64,000 nucleotides of DNA, taken from Paraburkholderia caribensis (GTDB lineage Bacteria > Pseudomonadota > Gammaproteobacteria > Burkholderiales > Burkholderiaceae). The position numbers were made by a program, and so were the translations under genes. Positions 35,823 through 44,341 of this stretch are shown here, one piece after another. Position 1 is the first letter of the stretch. The number at the start of each line of letters is the position of its first letter. The notes beneath the pieces are model-generated. The model made no database searches. It saw nothing but the letters and a program-made list of their open reading frames with translations, and was not told the origin of the DNA. The stretch spans positions 2,914,001 through 2,978,000 of the forward strand of contig NZ_CP026101.1 in NCBI RefSeq assembly GCF_002902945.1, read 5' to 3'.

Positions 35823-38048
35823 TTAGCCTGCGATACTCTCGTAACCGTAATAGCCGCCGCGATAACCCGAGCCGATGAAAGCGCCCGCCTGCGGCACGTC
35901 GGTCAACAGCACCCCCTGCAAATCCACGCCGCCATTGCGCAGGCGCTTCGCGGTTTCCGCGAGCTCGCCGACTGGATGGCGACCGTGGCGAATCACCAGC
36001 AAAGTTGTCCCCACGTGCTTGCCGATCACAGTCGAATCGGTGACGGCGAGCACGGGTGGTGTATCGATAATGATGAAGTCGTACTGCTTCTTCAGCTCGT
36101 CGAGCATCGTTTCGAAACGCTTGCTCATCAGCAGCTCCGAAGGATGCGAGGGCAGCGAGCCCTTGGTGAGCACGTCGAGGCCCGGCAAGACGTCGCGCTG
36201 GATCGACGATTGCAGGTCGCCGCCGCGCAGCACGTCAGAAAGACCCGGCTGATGCTGCAGACCGAAGTGCGAGTGCACGTCGCCGCGCCGCATGTCGCCG
36301 TCGATCACGAGCGTGCGCTTGGCCGTCGAGGCGACGAGCGCCGACAGGTTCACCGACAGGAACGACTTGCCTGCATCCGGACGTGAGCCCGTCAGCATCA
36401 CGACGTTGTTCTGCTTGTCGTCGACGGAGAGCTGCAGCGACGTGCGCAGATTGCGCACCCCTTCCACGGCGATATCCTGCGGCGCCTGTTCGGCGAGCAC
36501 GTGCAAGCCGCGGCGGCGCATCATGACGTCCTGCTGCAGGCGCAGCTGCTGCTCGCTGCGCGGCACCACCGCGAACACGGGCACGCCCAGCGCGGCTTCG
36601 AGCTCGTCCGGACGTTCGACCCCGCCATACAGCGTCTTGCGCACGAACGCGAACACGATGGCGATAAAGAGACCCGCGCCGAAGCTGATCAGAATCACCA
36701 GCACGCGTTTCGGACGCACAGGGTCGTCGGCCGCCTCGGCAAAGTCGACGATGCGTACGTCGCCCACCTGGCCCGCCTTCGCGATGCGCAGTTGCTGCGC
36801 GCTGTTGAGCAGGTTCGTGTACAGCTCGGTATCGACGTGCACGTCGCGCAACAGGCGCAACGCTGTCTGCTCGGTGTCGGGCAGCGTTTGCACGCTCTTG
36901 CCCATCTTCCCGAGATTGCCTTGCAGCGCGGCGATTTGCGCGTCCAGTGCGGCGACGGCCGGGTGATTCGCGGTAAAGCGTTGCGACATTTCCGCGCGCT
37001 GCGTTTGCAGGTCGACCAGTTTGGTCTTGTTATCGACGATCTGCTGCAGCAGCAGCCGGCTTTCTTCGCTCAGATCGACAGTGCCGTGCTGGTTGCGGAA
37101 CGTGTTGTAACGCTGCTCGGCGGCATCGAGTTCCTTGCGCAGCTGCGGCAACTGCTGGTCGAGGAACGCCAGCATGTGCTCGGCTTCCGTCGAACGGCTT
37201 TCAACGTCCTGGCGGATGAACTCGCGCGCCATGCTGTTCATGATGTCGGCCGTGAGCTTCGGATCGTGACCTTCGAGGCTCGCGCGGATCACGCCCGACT
37301 GCAGCGTCGATTCGCCGATATCCATCGCCTTCTGCAGCCGCTCGACGGTGGTCAGCGTCGACCCGCGCGTCAGGTCGTAACGCGTGCCCGGCGCACCCGT
37401 CATTTCATCGACGCGCAGCGTAATCGGTCCAGCCGGCGTTTCGCGCACGACGTTCTCGCCGACGCGTCCTTCGAGAATCGCGACGCCGTCGGGATTGTTC
37501 AGCACGAAGTCGCCATTCTGGCCGGCGATCAACGTGAAGTCCTTGTCGTACATGTCCTTCGCCGTGTCGAAGCGCGACACCTTGATGCTCTCGTTGCCCC
37601 ACGCGTAACTCGGCAACTGCAGCGCCGGCGGCAGCTTGATGCCCCACTTGCCGTTCATCAGCGGCGCGAGCAGTCCGCCGACGAAAGGCAAGGTGTGCGG
37701 CCGCGCGGCGATGTCGAGGTGCAGCGACTTGACGGTCTCCTCGGTCACGAGCCGCGACTTCATCAACTCGATCTCGGCCGCCGTCGACGGCTTCGTGTCG
37801 AACATGCCCGTCAGCGGTTGCAGGCCGTCCTGCTTGTTGTTGTTATCGGCCTTGTCGACCACATGAAACAGCACGTCCGCACGATAGACGGGCGTCGCGA
37901 TAAATGCATACGCGGTGCCCAGCGCCGTGATGGCCAGCGTGATCATCAGAATGGAGCGCCAGTTCGCGACGATGGCCTGCAGGTAATCCGTCAGATGCAT
38001 CTCGTCCGAACTGACATCCGTATAACGATTGTCAAAGTTGATAGCCAT
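35823..38048 (-). CDS. wzc: Wzc-type polysaccharide co-polymerase and tyrosine autokinase
   Basis: Inner-membrane protein of 741 aa. The Wzz domain starts with a first transmembrane helix (SILMITLAITALGTAYAFI) and has a long periplasmic coiled coil (about 270-400); a second helix (VLVILISFGAGLFIAIVFAFV) leads to a cytoplasmic BY-kinase with Walker A TGSRPDAGKS, Walker A' TLVIDGDMRRG and Walker B FIIIDTPPV. The C-terminus GYRGGYYGYESIAG has five tyrosines for autophosphorylation, a short cluster for this family. It controls EPS chain length and export with Wza. No wzb phosphatase gene is adjacent. Confidence 0.96.
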   Translation of the reverse strand: MAINFDNRYTDVSSDEMHLTDYLQAIVANWRSILMITLAITALGTAYAFIATPVYRADVLFHVVDKADNNNKQDGLQPLTGMFDTKPSTAAEIELMKSRLVTEETVKSLHLDIAARPHTLPFVGGLLAPLMNGKWGIKLPPALQLPSYAWGNESIKVSRFDTAKDMYDKDFTLIAGQNGDFVLNNPDGVAILEGRVGENVVRETPAGPITLRVDEMTGAPGTRYDLTRGSTLTTVERLQKAMDIGESTLQSGVIRASLEGHDPKLTADIMNSMAREFIRQDVESRSTEAEHMLAFLDQQLPQLRKELDAAEQRYNTFRNQHGTVDLSEESRLLLQQIVDNKTKLVDLQTQRAEMSQRFTANHPAVAALDAQIAALQGNLGKMGKSVQTLPDTEQTALRLLRDVHVDTELYTNLLNSAQQLRIAKAGQVGDVRIVDFAEAADDPVRPKRVLVILISFGAGLFIAIVFAFVRKTLYGGVERPDELEAALGVPVFAVVPRSEQQLRLQQDVMMRRRGLHVLAEQAPQDIAVEGVRNLRTSLQLSVDDKQNNVVMLTGSRPDAGKSFLSVNLSALVASTAKRTLVIDGDMRRGDVHSHFGLQHQPGLSDVLRGGDLQSSIQRDVLPGLDVLTKGSLPSHPSELLMSKRFETMLDELKKQYDFIIIDTPPVLAVTDSTVIGKHVGTTLLVIRHGRHPVGELAETAKRLRNGGVDLQGVLLTDVPQAGAFIGSGYRGGYYGYESIAG

Positions 38049-38126
38049 TTGCTTGATCCATCAAAAACCGACAGTGTCGAAAGCGCTGCATGCTTCACCC
38101 CGTTACTGCATCCGCAGACCTGCCGC

Positions 38127-39263
38127 TTACTTCGCGAGCAACGCGGCCGTCACACCGGCGTTGATTGCCGGCAGCAGCAGCGTCAACACACGGTTAAAGC
38201 GCACGAGGCTGTTGTTGTCGACATAGACGACATCCTTCGGCTGCAGCTCGAACTGGTTCGCGAGCAGCATCGAAACGGGCGAGGTCGTGTCGAGGTGATA
38301 GATCTCCGGCTTGTCGCTCGTCGAATTGCGGATGACGAAGGTCTGCTTTGCGTCGGCCGTGTTCGGGTTGAAGCTGCCCGCCTGCGACAGCGCCTCCGAC
38401 AACGAGAGCTTGCCGTCGCGCATCGGCAGAATCGTGGCGGGCTTGTTCACTTCGCCCATCAGATAGATGCCGTTCTCTTCGCGTGCCGGCACGCGCAGCA
38501 TGTCGCCCGGTTGCAGATAGATCGAGGTTGGCGCGCGGCCGCGCTTGATCAGGTCGGGCATGTTCAGGTCGTAGGTCACGCCGTTGCGCACGAGTTCGAG
38601 GCGCCCCTGGTCCGCGTTCGGCGTGAAGCCTCCCGTGCGGTTGATCGCTTCCGTCAGCGACATGGGGATGTCGTTGATCTGCGCGGGCCCGGGCGCATGC
38701 ACTTCGCCGTCCACATACACCTGCGACGAGCGGAATGACGAAACGCGCACGGTCACTTCAGGCTTCGAATAGACCACGCTCAACTTTTTATACAGCTCTT
38801 TCTGCACCGTCGACGCGTCCTTGCCGCCCACATGCAGCGTGCCCGCATACGGGAACTGGATGTTGCCGTCGGCATCGACGAGAAAGCCGAGCCCCGGATC
38901 GTTCTTGTTGCCCGATGCCTGCGGCTGTCCGAGCGCGGCGGCCAGCTCGGGGTGATCCCAGACGGTGATCTGCAACACGTCACCGGGACCGATCTTGTAG
39001 ACGGGCGGCTTGTTGCTGAAGAGACCGACCGTCTGCTGGCTCAGATCGGTCGTCTGGCCTTTCATCTTCCGCACAAGCGACAGATTGATATCGGTGATGG
39101 GAATCTGGATCTGCTGCTCGGCCTCGGTGCTGTACTCACCGCCCGTATCCGGTAGCGCGGCAGGCGTGATCATCCGTTGTCCGGGTGCGAGACCGCAGGC
39201 GGAAAGCAGCAACGTCATCGACAGCACTAACGGCGCGTACACGCCTGTTCGAATGCGGTTCAT
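38127..39263 (-). CDS. wza: Wza-type outer-membrane polysaccharide export lipoprotein
   Basis: Protein of 378 aa. AGGAGG precedes the ATG at 39263; an upstream in-frame ATG at 39302 is weaker. A signal peptide with lipobox LLLSAC (Cys23) is followed by the Poly_export domain (VYKIGPGDVLQITVWDHPEL ... IQFPYAGTLHVGGK) and two SLBB domains (VYVDGEVHAPGPAQI, IYLMGEVNKPATI), ending in an amphipathic helix (RFNRVLTLLLPAINAGVTAALLAK) as in Wza translocons. It forms the octameric outer-membrane exit pore for EPS and contacts Wzc. Confidence 0.97.
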   Translation of the reverse strand: MNRIRTGVYAPLVLSMTLLLSACGLAPGQRMITPAALPDTGGEYSTEAEQQIQIPITDINLSLVRKMKGQTTDLSQQTVGLFSNKPPVYKIGPGDVLQITVWDHPELAAALGQPQASGNKNDPGLGFLVDADGNIQFPYAGTLHVGGKDASTVQKELYKKLSVVYSKPEVTVRVSSFRSSQVYVDGEVHAPGPAQINDIPMSLTEAINRTGGFTPNADQGRLELVRNGVTYDLNMPDLIKRGRAPTSIYLQPGDMLRVPAREENGIYLMGEVNKPATILPMRDGKLSLSEALSQAGSFNPNTADAKQTFVIRNSTSDKPEIYHLDTTSPVSMLLANQFELQPKDVVYVDNNSLVRFNRVLTLLLPAINAGVTAALLAK

Positions 39264-39318
39264 GGCAGTTCCTCCTAACACGGGAGCTTGGTCCTTTTTC
39301 ATTGGCTTGCTCCCCGTC

Positions 39319-40704
39319 TCAATACGCGTTGGTATGAATGAAGCCTTTGACGATCGTGGCGCCGATAATCCGCATATCGAGCCAGAACGTCCAATGCCCC
39401 AGGTAATACAGGTCATGCGCGACCCGCCGCTCCATCTTTTCGATGCGATCGGTTTCGCCGCGAAAGCCGTTGATTTGCGCCCAGCCTGTGATACCCGGCT
39501 TGATCCGGTAACGATGGATGTAGCCGGCCACGACCTTCTGATACAGATCGTCGTGTTCGAGTGCGTGCGGGCGTGGCCCGACCACGGACATGTCGCCGCG
39601 CAGCACGTTGAAGAACTGCGGCAGCTCGTCGAGACTCGTGCGGCGCAGGAACGCACCGACCCGGGTGATGCGCGGATCGCCCTTGGTCGCCTGGCTGACC
39701 TTGCCGGCTTCCTCGGTGTGCACGCGCATCGAGCGGAACTTGTAGATCTTGAAGACGCGGCCGTCGGCGCCCTTGCGCTTCTGCCGGAAGAACACCGGGC
39801 CGGGCGACGACACCTTCACGGCAATCGCAATCGCGATCAGCAGCGGCGCGAGTCCGATGATGGCGGCCGCGGCGAACACGCGGTCGAACAGGTCCTTCTT
39901 GAACAGCGCGCGCGACGACAGCGGCGACGCGACGAGGTTGATCGCGGGCACGCCGAGCAGCTCGATCACGCTACTGGTGTCGAACAGCGCGAGGCTGCGC
40001 ACGTCCGGCATGAAGCGGATGTTCACGAGGTCGTTGCGAAACTCGGTGACGAGGCGAAAGATCGTGCGCTCGTCGGTGAGCGACAGCGCGAGCCATAGTT
40101 CGTGGACGTCGTTGGCGCGTACGTAGTCGGCGAACGCCGCCTGCGAATCGAAGCAGGTCACGCGCGGGTTGGTGAGCGGCGATTCTTCGGGGTGCGTGTT
40201 CAGGACGGCCGTGGCGCGAAAGCCCGTGGCCGGCTGCGATTCGACGCGACGCAGGATCTGGTCGCAATGGCCGCCGCTGCCGACGATCGCCACCTGATGC
40301 AGATTCCAGCCGAGGCGCCGCGCACGGGCCAGCACGGCATGCGCGATCAGCCGCCACGCAATCAGCAGGCCGCCCGCCATCGCCGTCCAGTACGCGAACC
40401 AGAGGCGCGACACGATGTCGATCCGGTGCAGCGAATACATCAGCGCGAGCGCGCAGCCTTGCACGACGAGCCACGCGAGTGCCACCTGCCCGGCCAGTGC
40501 GAGCTTCGAGCGGCCGCGCCAGGACACGTAGACGCCGAACGCCGGGAACATTGCCAGCGCAAAAGCCGCGGAAAAGAGAACGAACGCGTCGTAGAAGCCG
40601 CGCTGTGAAAATTCGTCGAAGCGGATCTGCGATGCGACGATGGCGCCTAGAAGAATCAGCGCCACGTCCGCAACCCGCGCGAAAAAGTCCTGTAAGTCCC
40701 GCAT
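39319..40704 (-). CDS. wcaJ: undecaprenyl-phosphate glucose phosphotransferase (WcaJ type)
   Basis: Initiating phosphoglycosyl transferase of 461 aa. It moves glucose-1-phosphate from UDP-glucose to undecaprenyl phosphate. Four N-terminal helices and a CoA-binding-like middle domain (VAIVGSGGHCDQILRRVE) precede the catalytic region: LFKKDLFDRVFAAAAIIGLAPLLIAIAI, SPGPVFFRQKRKGADGRVFKIYKFRSM, RRTSLDELPQFFNVLRGDMSVVGPRPH, and a C-terminal HTNAY. The ATG at 40704 has AGGGTGA 5 nt upstream; a GTG at 40713 is less likely. GalU in this window supplies the UDP-glucose. Confidence 0.95.
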   Translation of the reverse strand: MRDLQDFFARVADVALILLGAIVASQIRFDEFSQRGFYDAFVLFSAAFALAMFPAFGVYVSWRGRSKLALAGQVALAWLVVQGCALALMYSLHRIDIVSRLWFAYWTAMAGGLLIAWRLIAHAVLARARRLGWNLHQVAIVGSGGHCDQILRRVESQPATGFRATAVLNTHPEESPLTNPRVTCFDSQAAFADYVRANDVHELWLALSLTDERTIFRLVTEFRNDLVNIRFMPDVRSLALFDTSSVIELLGVPAINLVASPLSSRALFKKDLFDRVFAAAAIIGLAPLLIAIAIAVKVSSPGPVFFRQKRKGADGRVFKIYKFRSMRVHTEEAGKVSQATKGDPRITRVGAFLRRTSLDELPQFFNVLRGDMSVVGPRPHALEHDDLYQKVVAGYIHRYRIKPGITGWAQINGFRGETDRIEKMERRVAHDLYYLGHWTFWLDMRIIGATIVKGFIHTNAY

Positions 40705-40784
40705 ATCGGTCACCCTGCCATTCGTCGTTCGTTACCTGCTCTCCGGGTGTTGCGTGGGGTGTTGCCCATCACGCCGCCGCGCGC

Positions 40785-42389
40785 CTAACTGGCGGCGTGA
40801 GTCGGGCCCTGCCCCGTGCCCTGACTCTGGTTCTGGACCTGAAGCGGCCCTGCGCCCTGCAACGGCTTCTGGTCTTGCGCCTGTTCGCAGCGGCCGTACG
40901 TGTCGTCGAAGCGCACGATGTCGTCTTCGCCGAGATACGAGCCCGACTGCACCTCGATGATTTCGAGCGGCACCTTGCCCGGGTTCTCCAGCCTGTGGCG
41001 CACGCCGAGCGGAATGTAGGTCGATTCGTTTTCGCTCAGCAGGAACTGCTCGTCGCCGCGCGTGACGAGCGCCGTGCCGCGCACGACGATCCAGTGTTCG
41101 GCGCGGTGGTGGTGCAGTTGCAGCGACAGCTTCGCGCCCGGCGTCACGACGATGCGCTTCACCTGGAAGCGGTCGCCGTGATCGATCGAGTCGTAGAAGC
41201 CCCACGGGCGGCGCACCTTGCGATGCGCGTCGGCCTCGGGCGCTTTCTGCGCCTTGATGCGCGCGACCAGCCCCTTCACGTCCTGCACGCGCGAACGGTC
41301 GGCGACGAGCACGGCGTCCGCCGTTTCGACGACCACCACATTGGTCGTGCCGACACACGCGACGAGCCGTCCGTCCGAGTGCGCATAGCTCGATACGGCG
41401 CCTTCGAACATCACGCGGCCGCGCCCGACGTTGCCGTTCTCGTCCTTCGGCTGCGCGGCCCATACGGCGTCCCACGAACCGAGATCGGACCAGCCCGCGT
41501 CGAGCGGCACGACCACGCCCGCCGAGGTCCAGCCCACCGTCGCATTCAGGCGCTCCATCACCGCGTAGTCGATCGAATCGGCGGGCGAGCGCGTGAACGC
41601 GTCCGCCGCCGGGCGGAACGTGGTGCCGTCCGTGTGCCCTTGTACGAACGACGCGAGACACGCCGCGTGCATGTCGGGCTGCAACGATTGCAGCGTCGCG
41701 AGCCACACGCTCGCGCGCACGATGAAGATGCCGCTGTTCCACCAGTACGTGCCTTGCGCCAGGTATTGCTTCGCGAGTTCGGCGGCGGGCTTTTCGACGA
41801 AGCCGTCGATCTCGCGCGCCTCGTCATCCAGCTTCCGGCCGACGCGGATATAACCAAAGCCAGTTTCCGGCGCGCGCGGCGGCACGCCGAGCGTCGCGAT
41901 CGAGCCGCGCTGCGCATGGCGCGCGGCAACTTCCAGCGCGCGCTGCAATGCGGGCACATCGGCGATCGCATGATCGGACGGCATCACGACGAGAATCGCA
42001 TCGTCGCCGTTCGCGCAGGCGAGCGCTGCCGCCAGCGTGAGCGCCGGGGCCGTGTCGCGCCGCGCGGGCTCGACCACGAGACGCGGCGTGCAGGCGTTGC
42101 ACGTCAGCTGCTCGGCGATCACGAAGCGATGCTCCTCGCCGCACACGACGATGGGCGAATTCGATACGGTCCAGCCAGCCGGGAAGCCTTCCATCCGATG
42201 CACGGTGTCCTGCAACAGCGACTCCGAACCGACGACTCCGATCAGCTGCTTCGGAAAGTTTTCACGCGACATCGGCCACAGGCGCGTGCCCGATCCGCCC
42301 GCCAGGATCACCGGCACGATCTGCGTGCACGCTGGCAGCGCGCCGGCGGTTGTCGCCGCATTGGTCGGATTGTTCTGGTCGATCAACAT
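40785..42389 (-). CDS. manC: bifunctional mannose-1-phosphate guanylyltransferase / mannose-6-phosphate isomerase
   Basis: Protein of 534 aa, first gene of the central EPS operon. The nucleotidyltransferase domain begins VPVILAGGSGTRLWPMSRENFPKQL (about residues 26-50) and includes FVEKPAAE. The C-terminal cupin-type isomerase domain has GAKLSLQLHHHRAEHWIVVRGTALV and NESTYIPLGVRHRLENPGKVPLEIIEVQSGSYLGEDDI. Together they convert fructose-6-P and mannose-1-P towards GDP-mannose. The ATG at 42389 has AAGGAA upstream. The last about 35 residues are Q/G-rich. A phosphomannomutase (manB) is not in the window. Confidence 0.96.
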   Translation of the reverse strand: MLIDQNNPTNAATTAGALPACTQIVPVILAGGSGTRLWPMSRENFPKQLIGVVGSESLLQDTVHRMEGFPAGWTVSNSPIVVCGEEHRFVIAEQLTCNACTPRLVVEPARRDTAPALTLAAALACANGDDAILVVMPSDHAIADVPALQRALEVAARHAQRGSIATLGVPPRAPETGFGYIRVGRKLDDEAREIDGFVEKPAAELAKQYLAQGTYWWNSGIFIVRASVWLATLQSLQPDMHAACLASFVQGHTDGTTFRPAADAFTRSPADSIDYAVMERLNATVGWTSAGVVVPLDAGWSDLGSWDAVWAAQPKDENGNVGRGRVMFEGAVSSYAHSDGRLVACVGTTNVVVVETADAVLVADRSRVQDVKGLVARIKAQKAPEADAHRKVRRPWGFYDSIDHGDRFQVKRIVVTPGAKLSLQLHHHRAEHWIVVRGTALVTRGDEQFLLSENESTYIPLGVRHRLENPGKVPLEIIEVQSGSYLGEDDIVRFDDTYGRCEQAQDQKPLQGAGPLQVQNQSQGTGQGPTHAAS

Positions 42390-42464
42390 ATTTGGATTCC
42401 TTAATATCTGCCACTTAACGCCTGGCGTGAGGACCTGGAACACACTTCGGATCTTGGCCGGTGG

Positions 42465-43469
42465 CTAGATGCCGGCCTCGCGCCGGGTCTTCATCCGGTA
42501 TTCCGTCGGCGAGACTTTCATCCGCTTGCGGAAGATCTTGGCGAGGCGATCGCCGTTGCCCATTCCCGTGCGCCGCGCGATCTTGTCGACAGGCAGTTCG
42601 GAATCGGTCAACAGGCTGCAGGTAATCGCGAGCCGTGCGTGCAACAGGTAGTCGGACGGCGTGACGCCCACTTCCATCTTGAAGCGACGCAGGAAATTGC
42701 GTTCGCTCATCGCGGCCACCTGGGCCGCGTCCGCGATCGAAATCGAGCGCTGACAATTCTCCTGTAACCAGCGCGCCGCGGCGCGCACCTTGTCCGCGGG
42801 ACTCTTGCCCGTGCTGTCGCCCAACAGCGACATCAGGCTGTCGCCGGCGTCGGGCATCAGGCGTTCGGCGACGTTGCGCGCGACGTCGATGCCCAGATCG
42901 CGCTTGATCAGCATCAGCGCGCTCTTCATCGACTCGAGACGATCGTTCGCTTCGCTGCCGTTACGTTCATCGCGTTCTTCGCGCACGTTGTAGCTGCCGA
43001 AGTCGCGCTGCTGCTGAATGCCGTTGATGCACGCCGCTTCGAGCAACGAGCGTCCTTCGCCGATTGGACGCACGGTGCTGGTGTTCGCATGCACGCGCCG
43101 CAGCCAGGCAATGAGCCTTTCGTCGCGGGCCGCGGTACGCGCACCCTTGCCGCCCGCGACGAACAATGCATCGAAGCCCATGTAATGACGTGCGTCGAGT
43201 CCATCCGTCCAGACGCGAATCGACGACGAGCAGGTAATGTTTCCGCCTGCAGCCGAGAGGAAACTCACGTCATACGTCCAGCTGTGACTGGCGGATGAAG
43301 ACAGTTCGTTAGCAGCGTGAAAAACTTCCGCGACGATGCCTGCGCCAAGAAGAGAACAGCCGTCGAAAAGCAGAATTGCAATGTGGCGTGTAGCGGCTGC
43401 ATAGTGCGCGCTGCGCTCAGGCGCTCGCACCCAGCCAACCATTGGAGATTCCAGACTTGCATACGCCAT
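42465..43469 (-). CDS. DJ-1/AraC-type transcriptional regulator, EPS locus (paralogue 1)
   Basis: GlxA-like protein of 334 aa. A class-I glutamine-amidotransferase-like N-terminal domain (about 28-190, IAILLFDGCSLLGAGIVAEVFHAANEL, FDALFVAGGKGARTAARDERLIAWLRRV) joins an AraC helix-turn-helix domain (about 228-330: [35 protein letters not shown] ... [17 protein letters not shown]). The usual Cys nucleophile is absent (PIGEGRSLL where CTG is expected), so it is a sensor rather than an enzyme. GGGGGAAG precedes the ATG. It lies 75 bp upstream of manC on the same strand and may be co-transcribed. Related to the regulator at 48788. Confidence 0.9.
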   Translation of the reverse strand: MAYASLESPMVGWVRAPERSAHYAAATRHIAILLFDGCSLLGAGIVAEVFHAANELSSSASHSWTYDVSFLSAAGGNITCSSSIRVWTDGLDARHYMGFDALFVAGGKGARTAARDERLIAWLRRVHANTSTVRPIGEGRSLLEAACINGIQQQRDFGSYNVREERDERNGSEANDRLESMKSALMLIKRDLGIDVARNVAERLMPDAGDSLMSLLGDSTGKSPADKVRAAARWLQENCQRSISIADAAQVAAMSERNFLRRFKMEVGVTPSDYLLHARLAITCSLLTDSELPVDKIARRTGMGNGDRLAKIFRKRMKVSPTEYRMKTRREAGI

Positions 43470-44341
43470 GACTCTTCCCCCTTGACCATTCCGGCGTGGA
43501 AAGAACTAGATAAATGCATGCGATGTGCAGTGCATCATACGCATTAAAAAAACAATCCCGGCAGCTACTGACTGAAACTGACGATGTATTGGCGTATTCG
43601 GTCCGTTGGATGCTAACCGGCTTTCAGCCCGCATTTAACAATCAGATAAACCGATTATTACGGGCCCGTATTCCACTGCTAATTCGCCATTTCATACGAC
43701 GAACCCCGCCTACGCCCGAAAGCACCGCCAGGCTTGACACAAAGCCTTACAAATTGTTGCAATTACATTTTCTTCATACCAATAAAACAGCAATTTTTTC
43801 GGTTTTACATTTAACTGCCGCAATACTTACCCGAACGCATACCTGGTTATCCTCATTCCCAGTCAATTGCCAGTTTGCTAATATGAAATGACGGCCTTAT
43901 TGATATGATGAAATTGCGCGCACAAGGGCACGAATTAGGAATTATAAGAACGGAAATGCCACGCCAAATAATTTCTTCTATTCCTTTTTGAGTGGCGCCA
44001 TAAATAAATCAATTAATGTTTCAAACGCGAAACATTGGGCCCCAGTGCGAGGCGCAATGGCGCTAACCAGGTGCAGTCAAACCGCGGTTTTGGCGAGCCA
44101 TTCAGGTTCATTCGGACACGCGCACACCGCCTTCCGGCGTTGCGGCCCTTATGCGGCGTGACTTTGCTGCATTAGTCGAATCTCGCCACGAACAAGCGTC
44201 GCGACGACGCAACATTCGCATCGATCCGCCAGTGAAGTTGCGCCCATGCACTAGGAAACGTCCAATTCCTGCTAACTCACCGGTGTAATCTGGGTCGCTC
44301 GATATGCGCGTAACCGGTCATCAATACCGTTTGGGGGAAGA
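43470..44341. other. 872-bp AT-rich regulatory intergenic region
   Basis: Long non-coding gap between the leftward regulator and the rightward hydrolase lipoprotein, visibly richer in A and T than anything else in the window, especially 43540-44040. A 125-codon frame at 43514-43891 has no ribosome site and no coding look. The most notable element is the dyad at 44015-44036. It should hold the promoters of both flanking genes. Confidence 0.6.
44015..44036. promoter_or_regulatory. perfect palindrome, candidate operator
   Basis: AATGTTTC-N6-GAAACATT, 8-bp arms without mismatch, in the AT-rich gap about 300 bp ahead of the hydrolase lipoprotein and about 550 bp ahead of the divergent regulator. 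Size and symmetry suit a dimeric DNA-binding protein. Function inferred. Confidence 0.5.

Noticed and set aside
43514..43891. 125-codon frame in the AT-rich region
   Set aside because: No ribosome site, no family resemblance, and codon use unlike the neighbours; better read as non-coding regulatory DNA.
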